A DNA stretch of 64,000 bases from MTP4 sp052056915 (GCF_052056915.1 NZ_CP195119.1:1054001-1118000), one strand, 5' to 3'; shown: positions 18,267-27,445, counted from the first letter of the stretch. Notes: generated by a model from the letters alone, not told the origin. Translations and numbers: made by a program.

Positions 18267-18650
18267 GGTACAAACGGTTCGTGGGGGATGAGCGGGAGGA
18301 GTCCGCCGGAGAAAAATAAAAAAGAAGTTATTTTAGTCCGGCGAACGAGCTCCTCAAATCGAGAAAATGCCGCCCCTCCACTTTCTACACCTCCTCTGAA
18401 AAAGCCCGGCCTCCGCCTCATCAATCTGTTAGAAAATGAAACTTGGAGGAGAGGGACGAGGAAGAACTTCAGATTGCAAACGGTTCGTGGGGGATGAGCA
18501 GGAGGAGCCCGCCGGAGAAAAATAAAAAAAACAGTTATTTTAGTCCACCGAACGTGATCCAAAAATAGAGAAAAAGCCGCCCCTTTTCACCTTCTACTCC
18601 TCCTCTGAAAAAAGCCCGGCCTCAGCCTAAAAAATCATGAAAAAACACCT
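18267..18650 (+). repeat. 207-bp repeat family, block 3b (two copies)
   Basis: Anchors at 18277 and 18483 (206 bp apart). The first copy carries an open frame in phase with that of the previous unit; the second is shifted. It ends at cassette copy 4. Confidence 0.85.
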
Positions 18651-18656
18651 GAAATC

Positions 18657-18804
18657 GTCCTCTTGAGCGAACGAAGTGAGTGAAAAGGACACCGTGCTCC
18701 CGAAGCGGAACTCGGGTGAGCGAAAAGGACACCGTGCTGTTGCACTTACAGTGCAACTCCCAGAAAATCTCCGATTTTCTGTGATCCCGAGGCGCAACTC
18801 GGGT
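18657..18804 (+). repeat. Hairpin cassette, copy 4 (long form with internal duplication)
   Basis: First stem, cccgaagcggaactcggg, a repeated gagcgaaaaggacaccgtgct, then ttgcac...gtgcaa, cagaaaatc...gattttctg and cccgaggcgcaactcggg. It is followed by a last truncated 207-bp anchor (18815), where the repeat locus ends. Confidence 0.8.
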
Positions 18805-18859
18805 GGCAGAAACGGTTCGTGGGGGATGATAGGTAGAGACGCCGGGTGGGTTCTGATTT

Positions 18860-19566
18860 TTTGGGGTGAGTTTTTTGGAGTTTACACGTTATTTATTATG
18901 AGATTGCTCTGCCAATTTATCCTCACTATTTATTGAGACAACTACTTTTTTGCAAGTATTTCTCAAGGAAAAGCAGAACTATTAGAATTCATTTCAAAAA
19001 AATAAAACGAAAATAATTGAAAGTGAAAGTAATACACTTAATATTATAAAAATGAAGCAAATATTAGTACACTTGTTTCTGGATATATTATGATATATGA
19101 GGTAATATTAGTCATAACCTGGGTTCCGTATTATTTTTTAGGAATTTACTGATAGTATCCCTTAAGCACAGAAGGATAGAGAATTTACATGAAATTCCTT
19201 GAGTAGCAGATACTATCGTTCTTGAAACTTCATATTCACCATATCGGGTTTCAATCCACATATATATTCCAACAAATTTACAAGATGTTGAGAGTCAACA
19301 ACAAAAAATGGTGAAACTCTGAAGTTCTAATATGGAAAGCGGGTTACATGATAACGAAAAACAAAATCAAAAAGAGGTGAAACATACTGGACATACATTA
19401 TACAATGATATGTAATTTATAATGTGTAATGTGTAATATCAGATCGATATATTTGAATCTAAATTTTAACTTATAATCCCATAAATAAAATAAATTTGCA
19501 AGAGTTTTTTGAACCGTAATTTTCCGGACAAAGGTGATAGAGTTAAACTAAAGGAGGAATAAAGAA
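18860..19566. other. AT-rich spacer after repeat locus
   Basis: About 700 bp of AT-rich DNA. It has no credible open frame, no tRNA and no CRISPR repeat. A short duplicated atgtgtaatgtgtaat tract lies near 19420. The promoter of the chagasin-like gene should be near its right end. Confidence 0.4.
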
Positions 19567-19878
19567 ATGCAAAAAGTGGATTTATTACCGCCAATGAATG
19601 CAAAAGTTGGGGACATAATTGAAATATCAATACCTTCGAACCCTTCAACTGGCTATAACTGCTTACTGTCAGAGATGCCTGATTGTGTTTATTTTGTGGA
19701 GTCAAGCTATACACCGGATCAGCCTGTCAGGTCAGGAAGCGGGGGAACTAGCCTCTTCAAATTTGTTGCAGTCGAAAAAGGTGAAGGTAAAATTACTTTC
19801 CATAGTGTGAAGTTCTCTCACCCCCTTGACATATTGGAACCCAATCAAATGCAACAAAGGTTTGTTATAATCAAATGA
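19567..19878 (+). CDS. Chagasin-type (I42) cysteine protease inhibitor
   Basis: A 103-residue protein with the three chagasin loop motifs: NPSTGY (consensus NPTTGY, ~29-34), GSGGTSLFKF (consensus GxGG, ~59-68), and a C-terminal RFVIIK strand after a degenerate RPW region. Chagasin-family proteins are Ig-fold inhibitors of papain-like cysteine peptidases. There is no signal peptide, so it should act in the cytosol. A strong ribosome binding site, aaaggagg, lies about 12 nt before ATG 19567. It is a single-gene unit in the AT-rich island, with no protease gene nearby. Confidence 0.8.
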   Translation: MQKVDLLPPMNAKVGDIIEISIPSNPSTGYNCLLSEMPDCVYFVESSYTPDQPVRSGSGGTSLFKFVAVEKGEGKITFHSVKFSHPLDILEPNQMQQRFVIIK

Positions 19879-20205
19879 TGATATGGCTTTATTCTACCAT
19901 TTACTTTTCCTTTTTTGATAATTGTATACAATTAAACCTATTTTACATAGATTTTCTATAAATAAAAATAAGATTTTAAAGCCGCTTGTGTGAAGCACTA
20001 TACCTGCAAGTTCCTATCCTTCCCTACCCCCCACAAAGCTCAAGAAATCGACTTAACAATAACCGACAAACCGTTTCAAAAGAGGTTATTTACCATAAAA
20101 ATGAAAAAAGTAACAGGGATTCTCAGATTGAAACTTCAAAAAAAAGGGCGGCCGGAATACCTCATACAACCGTTCTTGTCCCGCACGAAGTGCGGTTATT
20201 CCAGA

Positions 20206-20300
20206 AAATCCCGGCAAAAAAGAAGTTGAATCAAAAACCCTGTTACTGGTTCATTACGGGTTCATCACTGGTTCATTATTGGTCCATCGTAGCTCATCGA
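20206..20300. repeat. Degenerate direct repeat, copy 1
   Basis: aaatcccggcaaaaaagaag and the following ~30 bp recur at 20584 with few changes. This copy also carries three or four 12-bp ggttcat-containing units. The 19879-20650 region has no credible gene; the frames that cross it have no coding character. Confidence 0.65.
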
Positions 20301-20583
20301 TATCTCTTTCCGGAAAAATTGAACCCCACGGCTTTCAAGAAGTTCACTTATATAGCTTTCGTTGGCATTTAACAAGCATATATAAATAAATGTTAAATTG
20401 CAATGTAAAGTTTAAAAATAGAAAATTGATTTTTTACAGAGCTTTTTTGAAATTGCTTTTTGAATAGGGTGAAAATACGTTTGTTTTGGAGGATTTTCAG
20501 AATTTCAGGTGAGCCCCGATATGATTTAAAATATAAAAAAGATTTATGTATTCGCTTAAAAAAAAATGAATGATGACTCCAGG

Positions 20584-20632
20584 AAATCCCGGCAAAAAAG
20601 AAGCTGAATCAGAAACCCTGTTACTGGTTCAC
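20584..20632. repeat. Degenerate direct repeat, copy 2
   Basis: The second copy of the segment at 20206, about 46 of 50 bases alike by eye. It lies directly downstream (minus strand) of a small gene remnant. Confidence 0.65.
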
Positions 20633-20650
20633 TACTGGCTCATTCGTAGC

Positions 20651-20771
20651 TCACAGTAGCTCATCCAAAAGCACTTTAAAATCATTCAGGTCCTTTGAGC
20701 TCATAATAGCCTGAAGGATTTCTCTTGTGTTTTCCTTTCCAAACAAGCTATTTTTGCTTTACAAATTTCAT
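20651..20771 (-). pseudogene. Remnant of a small gene (frameshifted)
   Basis: On the minus strand a short coding-like frame ends TREILQAIMSSKDLNDFKVL-LDELL-stop. An upstream ATG (20771, MKFVKQK) is in another frame, so a frameshift near 20752 is needed to join them. The product would be ~40 residues, helical, of unknown family. It may be the tail of a lost gene. Confidence 0.3.
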
Positions 20772-20860
20772 TTCGCTAAGATCGGAGAAAGCTACTGACT
20801 ATTACTTTATTTGTCTGCCGCATATCTACCCCTCCTACTTCTTTAAAAATTCAGAAGGTT

Positions 20861-21361
20861 TCATTTTCTATTTCTATACCAGTAGTATATCAAAAAAACA
20901 GTAACCAGGGCAGCCAGACCTCCTGTAAGTTCAAGAAATGGGATTTCAGGTTTAGCTATCTCCCTCGAAATTGCCTCTTTGTCAGATATCGGGTGTTTTC
21001 CAAATTCTCCCCATCCAACCCTGAATCTGTTTTCACTGACGTTTACATCATCAAGCATCAGAATTACTGTTTCATTTTCAGTAAATTTTGGCTCACCCAC
21101 AAGTTCATAACCGGTGCCAATTTCCGTTACCACAATAATTTCTTCCTCAGGCAGAGGGTTCATCAGCCACTCATCGACTTTTATTGTTACGACAGTATGA
21201 TTTCCAAACTGTTCAATATTACTTACATACCCAACTATAATTCGGTCTGAATGATCCACCTGATATGAAATTTCTAACACTTCTGGGGGCCATGAGGTTG
21301 CTGAGGCAGTAGTTGATGTAAAGACCAGTAAAAAAATAGTAAGTAAGTGTGAGTGTTTCAT
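20861..21361 (-). CDS. Exported membrane-anchored protein, unknown function
   Basis: From ATG 21361 (MKHSHLLTIFLLVF) the protein has 166 residues: a signal peptide (1-22, ASA at the end), an extracellular beta-rich domain with Asp/Glu/Asn-rich segments, and a C-terminal transmembrane helix LTGGLAALVTVFLIYYWY with a basic RNRK tail. The open frame extends 45 codons further upstream, but the inner ATG has GAGAGGG about 9 nt upstream and gives a clean signal peptide. It lies downstream of the DUF457-type gene on the same strand. The family was not recognised. Confidence 0.65.
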   Translation of the reverse strand: MKHSHLLTIFLLVFTSTTASATSWPPEVLEISYQVDHSDRIIVGYVSNIEQFGNHTVVTIKVDEWLMNPLPEEEIIVVTEIGTGYELVGEPKFTENETVILMLDDVNVSENRFRVGWGEFGKHPISDKEAISREIAKPEIPFLELTGGLAALVTVFLIYYWYRNRK

Positions 21362-21492
21362 ACAGTTTTCCCTCTCAATTATGGAAATATGCAACGTGTT
21401 CATCAGTGAATTTGATAGAAACAAAGTTGTTTTGGCGAAGTGCATGCAGGCGGCCCAGCACAGCCAAAAAATAAAAAATAAGATTTGAAATT

Positions 21493-22569
21493 TCAAGAAA
21501 TCAACTTAACGATCTCCCTTTCAAACCAGTTATCAGCCAGCTTCTCCTCCTCTTCCCCGTGCACACTCGCGTATACCTCATACTCCCCGTTCTCCTCATC
21601 AAACACGAACCTGTAAACCGTTTCGAAATAAGCCCAGTACCTGACATAAGGGTTCCTGGCATCGTTCAGCACAACCGTAACTGAGCCGTTGTTCCCGGAA
21701 ACGTTGTAGACTGGATAATCGATATCCCGGGGAACCCCACTCCGGTACAGTTTATCCGTTTTTGCCGCGTAGAGGGAACCGTCCGGCACATCTCCCGAAA
21801 CGGAGATTTTTTCGACAAAAGTGCTCCTTTCGATTCCTCCCCAGTAGGTGGTCTCCAGGACCCTGTAGTGGGTATCGTTAAACGAATAGGCTGAGAGGAA
21901 GCTGCCTGTGGATGCGGGGTAGCTGTTCTGGTAACTGATTTCAGCCCCTTCGGCTTCGGAAATGTGCTGAACCACCAGGACTTTTGCAATAGGTGCTACG
22001 GCTAACCAGAGGGTGAGCACGAAGATCAGGGCGGCGTAGAGCTTATCGTCGTTTCTTTTCACGTAGGCGCAAAAACCGTTGAATTTCCCCTGCCATTTTC
22101 CCCTGTTTTTCATCTCATCCACAAGCGCGATGAAGAGGGGCAGCAGGGGGAGGAGGTTAAGCAGCGGGTCAAAGAAATAAATGGCCCCCAGGATTGAGGA
22201 ATCGGTGTTGAAAGGGTAAAGGGGACGCATTTTCCAGCTTGTGACGTAGTCCATGTAAAAGTGGACAATAAGGGCTGCAAACCCGCCTGCGGTCAGGAGC
22301 CGGTCTTTTGTCCTGAACCAGAGGAAAAGCGTGACAAGGGAAATGAAGAGCAGGGAATGCATGAACTCCCGGTGGCCCATGACATAAAAGAGCTGGTTTC
22401 TGGCTGTATGGCTAAGAATTCCACTAACCGCGAAAAAGATCATGTGCGGGATGAAGTCCAGGTCGGGGAGGATGGACAGGAAGGCTATTGTCCACCGTTT
22501 TTTTCCTTTGAAGCCAAGAGCGAGGGCGATCAGGAGGCCTACGCCGAGGTGAGAGATCGTGTTTACCAT
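21493..22569 (-). CDS. DUF457/YdjM-type membrane-bound metal-dependent hydrolase, copy 1
   Basis: 358 residues. The N-terminal half has the YdjM/DUF457 pattern: HLGVGLLIALALG, LPDLDFIPH with acidic metal-binding residues, a GHREFMHSLLF motif and HFYMDYVTSWKMR, amid several membrane helices. The C-terminal half after the last helix (VAPIAKVLVVQHIS) is an extracytoplasmic beta domain. The family is inferred to be metal-dependent hydrolases; the substrate is unknown. It is a paralog of the next gene at 22824. Confidence 0.8.
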   Translation of the reverse strand: MVNTISHLGVGLLIALALGFKGKKRWTIAFLSILPDLDFIPHMIFFAVSGILSHTARNQLFYVMGHREFMHSLLFISLVTLFLWFRTKDRLLTAGGFAALIVHFYMDYVTSWKMRPLYPFNTDSSILGAIYFFDPLLNLLPLLPLFIALVDEMKNRGKWQGKFNGFCAYVKRNDDKLYAALIFVLTLWLAVAPIAKVLVVQHISEAEGAEISYQNSYPASTGSFLSAYSFNDTHYRVLETTYWGGIERSTFVEKISVSGDVPDGSLYAAKTDKLYRSGVPRDIDYPVYNVSGNNGSVTVVLNDARNPYVRYWAYFETVYRFVFDEENGEYEVYASVHGEEEEKLADNWFEREIVKLIS

Positions 22570-22823
22570 GCTTGTCCCAGTCCCAATTACAGTTGTTTTA
22601 TATTCATAAAGAAGGGGGCAGAAACTATATTATATTTATTGAAATTCCTCTGATTTCAGTCTGCTTGAGCGGGTGGAGAGGGAGAAAGTGAAAAGAAAAT
22701 GAAAAGAAAATGAAGTGAAAGCGAATTAAAAGGATATTAGTAGATAAAAGAAAGGGGAGAGAAAGGGATGTACTTGCTGAATTCCTCGATTCTCCATTTT
22801 AATTTCTGCCACTTTATCCGGGG

Positions 22824-23888
22824 TTACTCAAAACGGTTCTCGCCAAGCTTCGTTTCCTTTCTTCCGTATTTGCTTAAATATGCCTCATAATCTCCGCTTT
22901 CCCTGTCAAAAACGAACCTGTAAACCACATCAAAATAAGGCCAGTTTTCAACATACGGACTCCTGGCATCGCTAAGTAAAACCGTAACCTTACCTTTTTC
23001 TTCCGAAACAGTGTAGACCGGATAATCGATCTCCTGAGAAGGGTTTGTATTGTAGAGTTTCGCTGCTCGTTCAACGTAGGCTGCGGCATCAGGGATGTCG
23101 CCGTTCACGGAGACTTTTTCGACATAGAAGCTTTTTTCGGTTCCTGAGAGGTAGCTGACTTCCATAAGCTTGTAGTGGGTATCGTTATAGGAATATGCTG
23201 CCAGGAATCTGGTTGGGGATATGGGGTAAGTTTCCTTGTAGCTAATCTCGGCTCCTTCGGCTTTTGAGATGTGATCGATGAGGAAGATTTTTGCAGCCGG
23301 GAACAACATAACCCAGACCAGAAGGACTACGAGGACGGATGCGTAGAACTTTTTCCCCTTTGGGTTTGCAAGAGAGGAAAAGTTGTCGAAATCCCTATTC
23401 CATTTCCCATTCCATTTGCCCCTGCTTTTCAGGTATTCCGCAGCCAGGAGGATTAGGGGCAGTAGGGGAAGAATGTTTACCAGGGGGTCGAAGGAATAAG
23501 TGCTTCTTAGGACCGAAGCATCGGTGACAAGCGGGTATAATATACGCATTTTCGCGCTCGTGGTGTAGTCCAGGAAAATATGGGAGGAAATGGCTGCGAA
23601 AGCTGCTGCAGTAAAACGCTTGTTCTTTGTTTTGAGCCAGACGAGAAGCATCACCATCAGGGCGAAAAAGATTGAGTGCGAAAATTCCCTGTGCCCCAGC
23701 AGGTAGAAAAGCTGGTTTCGGGCTTCATGGCTTAAGCTGCCGCTGAGGAGTGTAAAAGCCGAATAGGTGAGATAGTCGAGGTCAGGGAGAATTGAGAGGA
23801 GCATTACTGTCCAGCGACCCTTTCCTTTGAGACCGAAAGCGAGGGCAATTAAGAGGCCAATTCCCAGGTGGGAGAGAGTATTTACCAT
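22824..23888 (-). CDS. DUF457/YdjM-type membrane-bound metal-dependent hydrolase, copy 2
   Basis: 354 residues, alignable end to end with the gene at 21493: HLGIGLLIALAFG, LPDLDYLTY, GHREFSHSIFF, HIFLDYTTSAKMR, then the same extracytoplasmic domain with HISKAEGAEISYKETYP. It is separated from copy 1 by 254 bp on the same strand, so this is an old tandem duplication. The acidic and His residues of the putative metal site are retained in both copies. Confidence 0.8.
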   Translation of the reverse strand: MVNTLSHLGIGLLIALAFGLKGKGRWTVMLLSILPDLDYLTYSAFTLLSGSLSHEARNQLFYLLGHREFSHSIFFALMVMLLVWLKTKNKRFTAAAFAAISSHIFLDYTTSAKMRILYPLVTDASVLRSTYSFDPLVNILPLLPLILLAAEYLKSRGKWNGKWNRDFDNFSSLANPKGKKFYASVLVVLLVWVMLFPAAKIFLIDHISKAEGAEISYKETYPISPTRFLAAYSYNDTHYKLMEVSYLSGTEKSFYVEKVSVNGDIPDAAAYVERAAKLYNTNPSQEIDYPVYTVSEEKGKVTVLLSDARSPYVENWPYFDVVYRFVFDRESGDYEAYLSKYGRKETKLGENRFE

Positions 23889-24105
23889 GTATTTTCATTC
23901 CGGGTTTACAGCTTATTGTACAGTCACAAAATACAGTTACAAAAAGCATAAACAATTAAAATAATATAATGAAAATAAAAACCGTAATACCCATATATTA
24001 AGCTTGTGAAATACAGTTTAAGAACTTTAAAAGATATTAGAATGACCTATATTTTGAATGAAGTCTACCAGAATGAACCTTCGCTCATATAGATTCTCAA
24101 CTCTA

Positions 24106-24148
24106 AAAACAAGCCTGAAAACAAGCCTGAAAACAAGCCTGAAAACAA
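24106..24148. repeat. 12-bp tandem repeat
   Basis: Three exact units of aaaacaagcctg plus a partial fourth, in the 293-bp gap between two minus-strand genes. Confidence 0.8.
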
Positions 24149-24181
24149 TCTTCAAAAAAGAAGAAAAGGGAAATTCCCGAT

Positions 24182-25138
24182 TCAAAGCGTCCTTTCAAAA
24201 AATTCAATCATTTCCCGGTATGCGTCCTGCGCGACGGAGCTTTTTGACATACTTCCGTTGTCGTCGATCATGAAACCGTGGGGCTCTCCCTGGTACACCT
24301 TCAGTTCGAAATACTTGTCAGCGGCGTCAAGTTCTCCGGCGTATTTGTAGATGTTGGAGATGTCACTTGCAAGGTCCCGGCTGCCATGGATGATCAGCAT
24401 CGGGGCTTCAAGGCTTTCGACCAGTTCAGCGGGTTTTTCAGGCCGGTTCATCGAGCCGCTAGTGTAGGGGAAACCATACCAGGCAACTCCCGAACTGAAC
24501 TCCTTGATTTTGGGAAGGTAGAGCATGGTGTACCTTCCCCCGGCACAGAAACCTGTCAGGCCCAGCCTTTCTGAGTCCACATCTTCCCTGACCTGCAGGT
24601 ATTCGGTGCTGCTCCTTACCACGGATTCCACCTCAGCATCGGTCGGGGAGATCGAGTAGGTCTGCCACTGCGGGGCGACTACCACAAAGCCATCCGCAGC
24701 CATCCTGTCCACCATTTCCCGGTAACCGGGCACGAAACCGTTGAAGGAATGGAGCAGGACCACAGCCGGGTATTTGCCCTCCTCGGCCGGGGCGGCAGTG
24801 TAAGCGGGGTAGTTCCTGCCTTCGCTGATGATATCCACGGTAACGATCCGGATTTGGGCTTCCCCATCGGGGGTTTCAACCGTAACGGTCCGTGGTTCCT
24901 GCACAAATTCATAGCTCCGGGTTTCGTCAGGACCGGCTTCCGAGGAATCGTTGTCCTTTGGAACTGCACCGGGGGAAACTATTTCCGTCAAATCGTCACC
25001 CGGAGAAACATCATCTTCCGAATCTGTTCCCATTGAGTCAGAATCCGCGGTATCCGTACACCCGGAAACCGCCAGCAGACTCGCCATTAGAAGAAAAAGG
25101 AATAGTGCTTTAAGGGATAATGCTTTGATAGATTTCAT
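24182..25138 (-). CDS. Dienelactone hydrolase family lipoprotein
   Basis: 318 residues. An N-terminal lipoprotein signal with lipobox LLAVSGC is followed by an acidic Ser/Asp linker (~30-60) and an alpha/beta-hydrolase domain of the dienelactone hydrolase type. It has a nucleophile elbow GFCAGGRY with Cys instead of Ser, an acidic residue in IHGSRDLASD and a His in YQGEPHGF, completing a Cys-Asp-His triad. It probably hydrolyses esters outside the cell. It is a single gene. Confidence 0.85.
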   Translation of the reverse strand: MKSIKALSLKALFLFLLMASLLAVSGCTDTADSDSMGTDSEDDVSPGDDLTEIVSPGAVPKDNDSSEAGPDETRSYEFVQEPRTVTVETPDGEAQIRIVTVDIISEGRNYPAYTAAPAEEGKYPAVVLLHSFNGFVPGYREMVDRMAADGFVVVAPQWQTYSISPTDAEVESVVRSSTEYLQVREDVDSERLGLTGFCAGGRYTMLYLPKIKEFSSGVAWYGFPYTSGSMNRPEKPAELVESLEAPMLIIHGSRDLASDISNIYKYAGELDAADKYFELKVYQGEPHGFMIDDNGSMSKSSVAQDAYREMIEFFERTL

Positions 25139-25306
25139 ATAGCCCCCAGTTTATCGTGCATACGAGAAATATATACTAGGGATATGAAACCAAAAGAATA
25201 AACTTTTTTTGGAAACTGGAAACTCCCGAAAAAAACCACCCAGATCCTTTTCTCCCCGATTCCGCCCTGCAGGAGCTTGCATGCCCACACTTTTGGCGAG
25301 AAATTC

Positions 25307-25789
25307 TCAGATTTCGATTATCCGTTTTATGACATCCCTTTCGGACCTGTAGACCTCATACTTGGCTACCACCCCTATATCCAGCCTGTTGAAGTCCTCT
25401 CTGCTTACCTTGCACTCCCGGATTTCGTCTTCCACGCAGAGGCGCATCAAGACAACGTACTCGATTTCAGGATACCTGGTTTTAAGTTCGGTTTCCATGG
25501 ACTCGTTGATCTGGAGGTTTTCGGAATCCCCGGGAAGCAACTGTCCGCAGGCTAGATCCTGAACCGAGACCCCTTCAAAGCCACTCCGGAAGATGATTAC
25601 CTTTTCTCCCTCTTCAACTCCGACGACTTCTTTTTGAAGGACAAAACCGACATCCACTACAGGGGACAAAAAACCCTTAACCGAGATGAAAAGAATGGCT
25701 GCAAGGAGAATGATAACTGCTCTTTTCCTGCGGGTGTCGTCTATCCGGTCCAGTCTCAAACAATCTACCTCTGCTTTATGGGTTGGCAA
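25307..25789 (-). CDS. Hypothetical single-pass membrane protein
   Basis: 160 residues. A charged N-terminus ending DDTRRKRA is followed by one transmembrane helix VIILLAAILFISVKGFL and a soluble domain containing two or three cysteines. Nothing identifies the family. It precedes the dienelactone hydrolase gene on the same strand, 168 bp away. Confidence 0.55.
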   Translation of the reverse strand: MPTHKAEVDCLRLDRIDDTRRKRAVIILLAAILFISVKGFLSPVVDVGFVLQKEVVGVEEGEKVIIFRSGFEGVSVQDLACGQLLPGDSENLQINESMETELKTRYPEIEYVVLMRLCVEDEIRECKVSREDFNRLDIGVVAKYEVYRSERDVIKRIIEI

Positions 25790-26112
25790 TGAAATATTGC
25801 CGGGAAACAGGTTGCCAGGCCCGAAAATATGAGACCTGAAAATATGGAATCTGCTGGTATGGTGCTTATTCTACTGAGCAAAGTATATTGCACACAGGAA
25901 GAATATAAAACTGATCTCGCAGGCAAAAACCGTTTAGATCCCTGACATAGTAAAAAATGAATCTAACAAAATGAACATTCAAACACCAGTATTCACAAAC
26001 CACAATTTCACGAACTATGATCAGAAACTTTTTTATCAGTTGCAGACTTTGGAACAAAAGTCGTTTTTAATTAATGATCAGGAATTTCTTAAAAGGATCA
26101 GGAGTTTTTTAA
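25790..26112. other. Divergent intergenic region
   Basis: 323 bp between divergent genes. It is AT-rich with no hairpin or repeat of note, and should hold promoters for the 25307 gene and the PAP2 gene. An open frame starting at 25971 overlaps the PAP2 gene in another frame and is not credible. Confidence 0.4.
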
Positions 26113-27171
26113 TTGTTCCAGACCGAACCGATACTGTACCTGCAATCGCTTGCAAGCGACTGGCTAACATCTCTCATGGTCCTGGTTACTTCCATGGGTT
26201 CGTCTTCATTTTATGCAGCGATAATAATCGCCATAACATTCGGAATCGATTTTCGCAGGGGTATTCTCCTCTTCCAGCTGCTGCTCTGGACAGGTGCAAT
26301 CACGGAGGTGCTCAAGGTAGTTTTTGCCATGCCAAGGCCCTATTATGTGGATTCGAGGGTCTTGAACCTTGAAAGCGGAGAGCCGAACCTTTCCCCCTTT
26401 ACCGGGAAAGGGGCAAGCAGTTTTTTCGGGCTTCCGGATAGAGAGGTGCTCGAAACATTTCGGGCTGAAGCTACGGCTGGCGGTTCATATCCCTTCTACG
26501 CCCTTTACGGCTTTCCTTCGGGACACGTTTCCACAACCACGGCATTATGGGGAGGAGCTGCCCTGGTTTTCGGCAGGAAGGTAATCTGGAAAATAATCCC
26601 GGCAGTCGTTTTGCTTATGGCTTTCACAAGAATGTACCTGGGCAGGCATTTCCTCGGAGACGTGATCGGAGGCGCCTTCCTGGGGCTGCTCCTGCTGATT
26701 GCATTCTCCGGTTTTCTCCAGAGCCCTGTATGTAAAGCTTTTTTCAGGAAGGAAAGTTTCTTTCCCGCAACCAGGTCCCCTAACATCCTGTTTTACGCCT
26801 TCATGTTCATCATCCCCCTGCTCCTCACAGCCTCGGCCCTGATAGGCCCGGACCTGGCTGGCTTTCTCACAGGGACAAACGCAGCATACCTCCTGGTCAT
26901 ACGAAAAGGGCTCCCCAACGATGCTGGCAGCAGAGGAAAGCGAATCTCACGCGTACTGGTCGCACTCCTGAACTTTGCCGCAGCCGCCTTCATCACGGCT
27001 GTTGCGATCGATATTACAGGAGCTGCCAGCTCCCTCGGCCCCAATATGATTGAATTTACAGAAGCTTTTGTCCCGGCGTTCACGGTGTGGGTTTCCGTGG
27101 AGATCTGTTTCAGGCTCGGACTGTACGGGAAAGAAAATTTTTCAGGATACAACAGAGAAAACAACGCATAA
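26113..27171 (+). CDS. PAP2-family membrane phosphatase
   Basis: 352 residues, mostly membrane helices. The three phosphatase motifs are present: KVVFAMPRP (KxxxxxxRP), GFPSGHVSTT (PSGH), and RMYLGRHFLGD (RxxxxxHxxxD). The family dephosphorylates lipid phosphates such as polyprenyl pyrophosphate or phosphatidate at the membrane. The N-terminal ~240 residues hold the catalytic unit, and four or so extra helices follow. The start is TTG 26113 with AGGAG about 12 nt upstream. Confidence 0.9.
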   Translation: MFQTEPILYLQSLASDWLTSLMVLVTSMGSSSFYAAIIIAITFGIDFRRGILLFQLLLWTGAITEVLKVVFAMPRPYYVDSRVLNLESGEPNLSPFTGKGASSFFGLPDREVLETFRAEATAGGSYPFYALYGFPSGHVSTTTALWGGAALVFGRKVIWKIIPAVVLLMAFTRMYLGRHFLGDVIGGAFLGLLLLIAFSGFLQSPVCKAFFRKESFFPATRSPNILFYAFMFIIPLLLTASALIGPDLAGFLTGTNAAYLLVIRKGLPNDAGSRGKRISRVLVALLNFAAAAFITAVAIDITGAASSLGPNMIEFTEAFVPAFTVWVSVEICFRLGLYGKENFSGYNRENNA

Positions 27172-27445
27172 AAAAGCATAAAAGAACGGAGGAAAAAACA
27201 ATAGAAAAATTGATCACTTCCATTCTCATACATTATTTATCAACTGAGATAACATCTCCGAAAATAACACCATAAAAATTCCCTTCAGAATGCCAGAAAA
27301 GAAAAACTCAAGGCTAACAATTTAAGTTCACAATAAGCTCAAAAAAGGATTTTTTCTTATCCTTATCCGCCGGACGAAGGAATCCTTAAATAAAGCTTTT
27401 AACTATTGAGCGTATTCACAATTCACAGGAGAAACAGCAAAATAA

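Noticed and set aside
17982..18497. 171-codon open frame reading through the repeat units (NGSWGMSG...KNKKEVILVRRT)
   Set aside because: It is produced by 207-bp units (69 codons) and cassettes. The same frame is broken by small indels in most other copies, there is no ribosome binding site and composition is low-complexity.
19243..19262. gtttcaatcc-like sequence suggesting a CRISPR repeat
   Set aside because: It is a single occurrence with no regular repeats or spacers around it.
19986..20372. 128-codon and overlapping 79-codon plus-strand frames
   Set aside because: Both cross a degenerate direct repeat with 12-bp units; neither has coding-like composition or a ribosome binding site.
25971..26372. 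133-codon plus-strand frame overlapping the PAP2 gene
   Set aside because: The overlap with a motif-confirmed gene is in a different frame, and no domain is visible.
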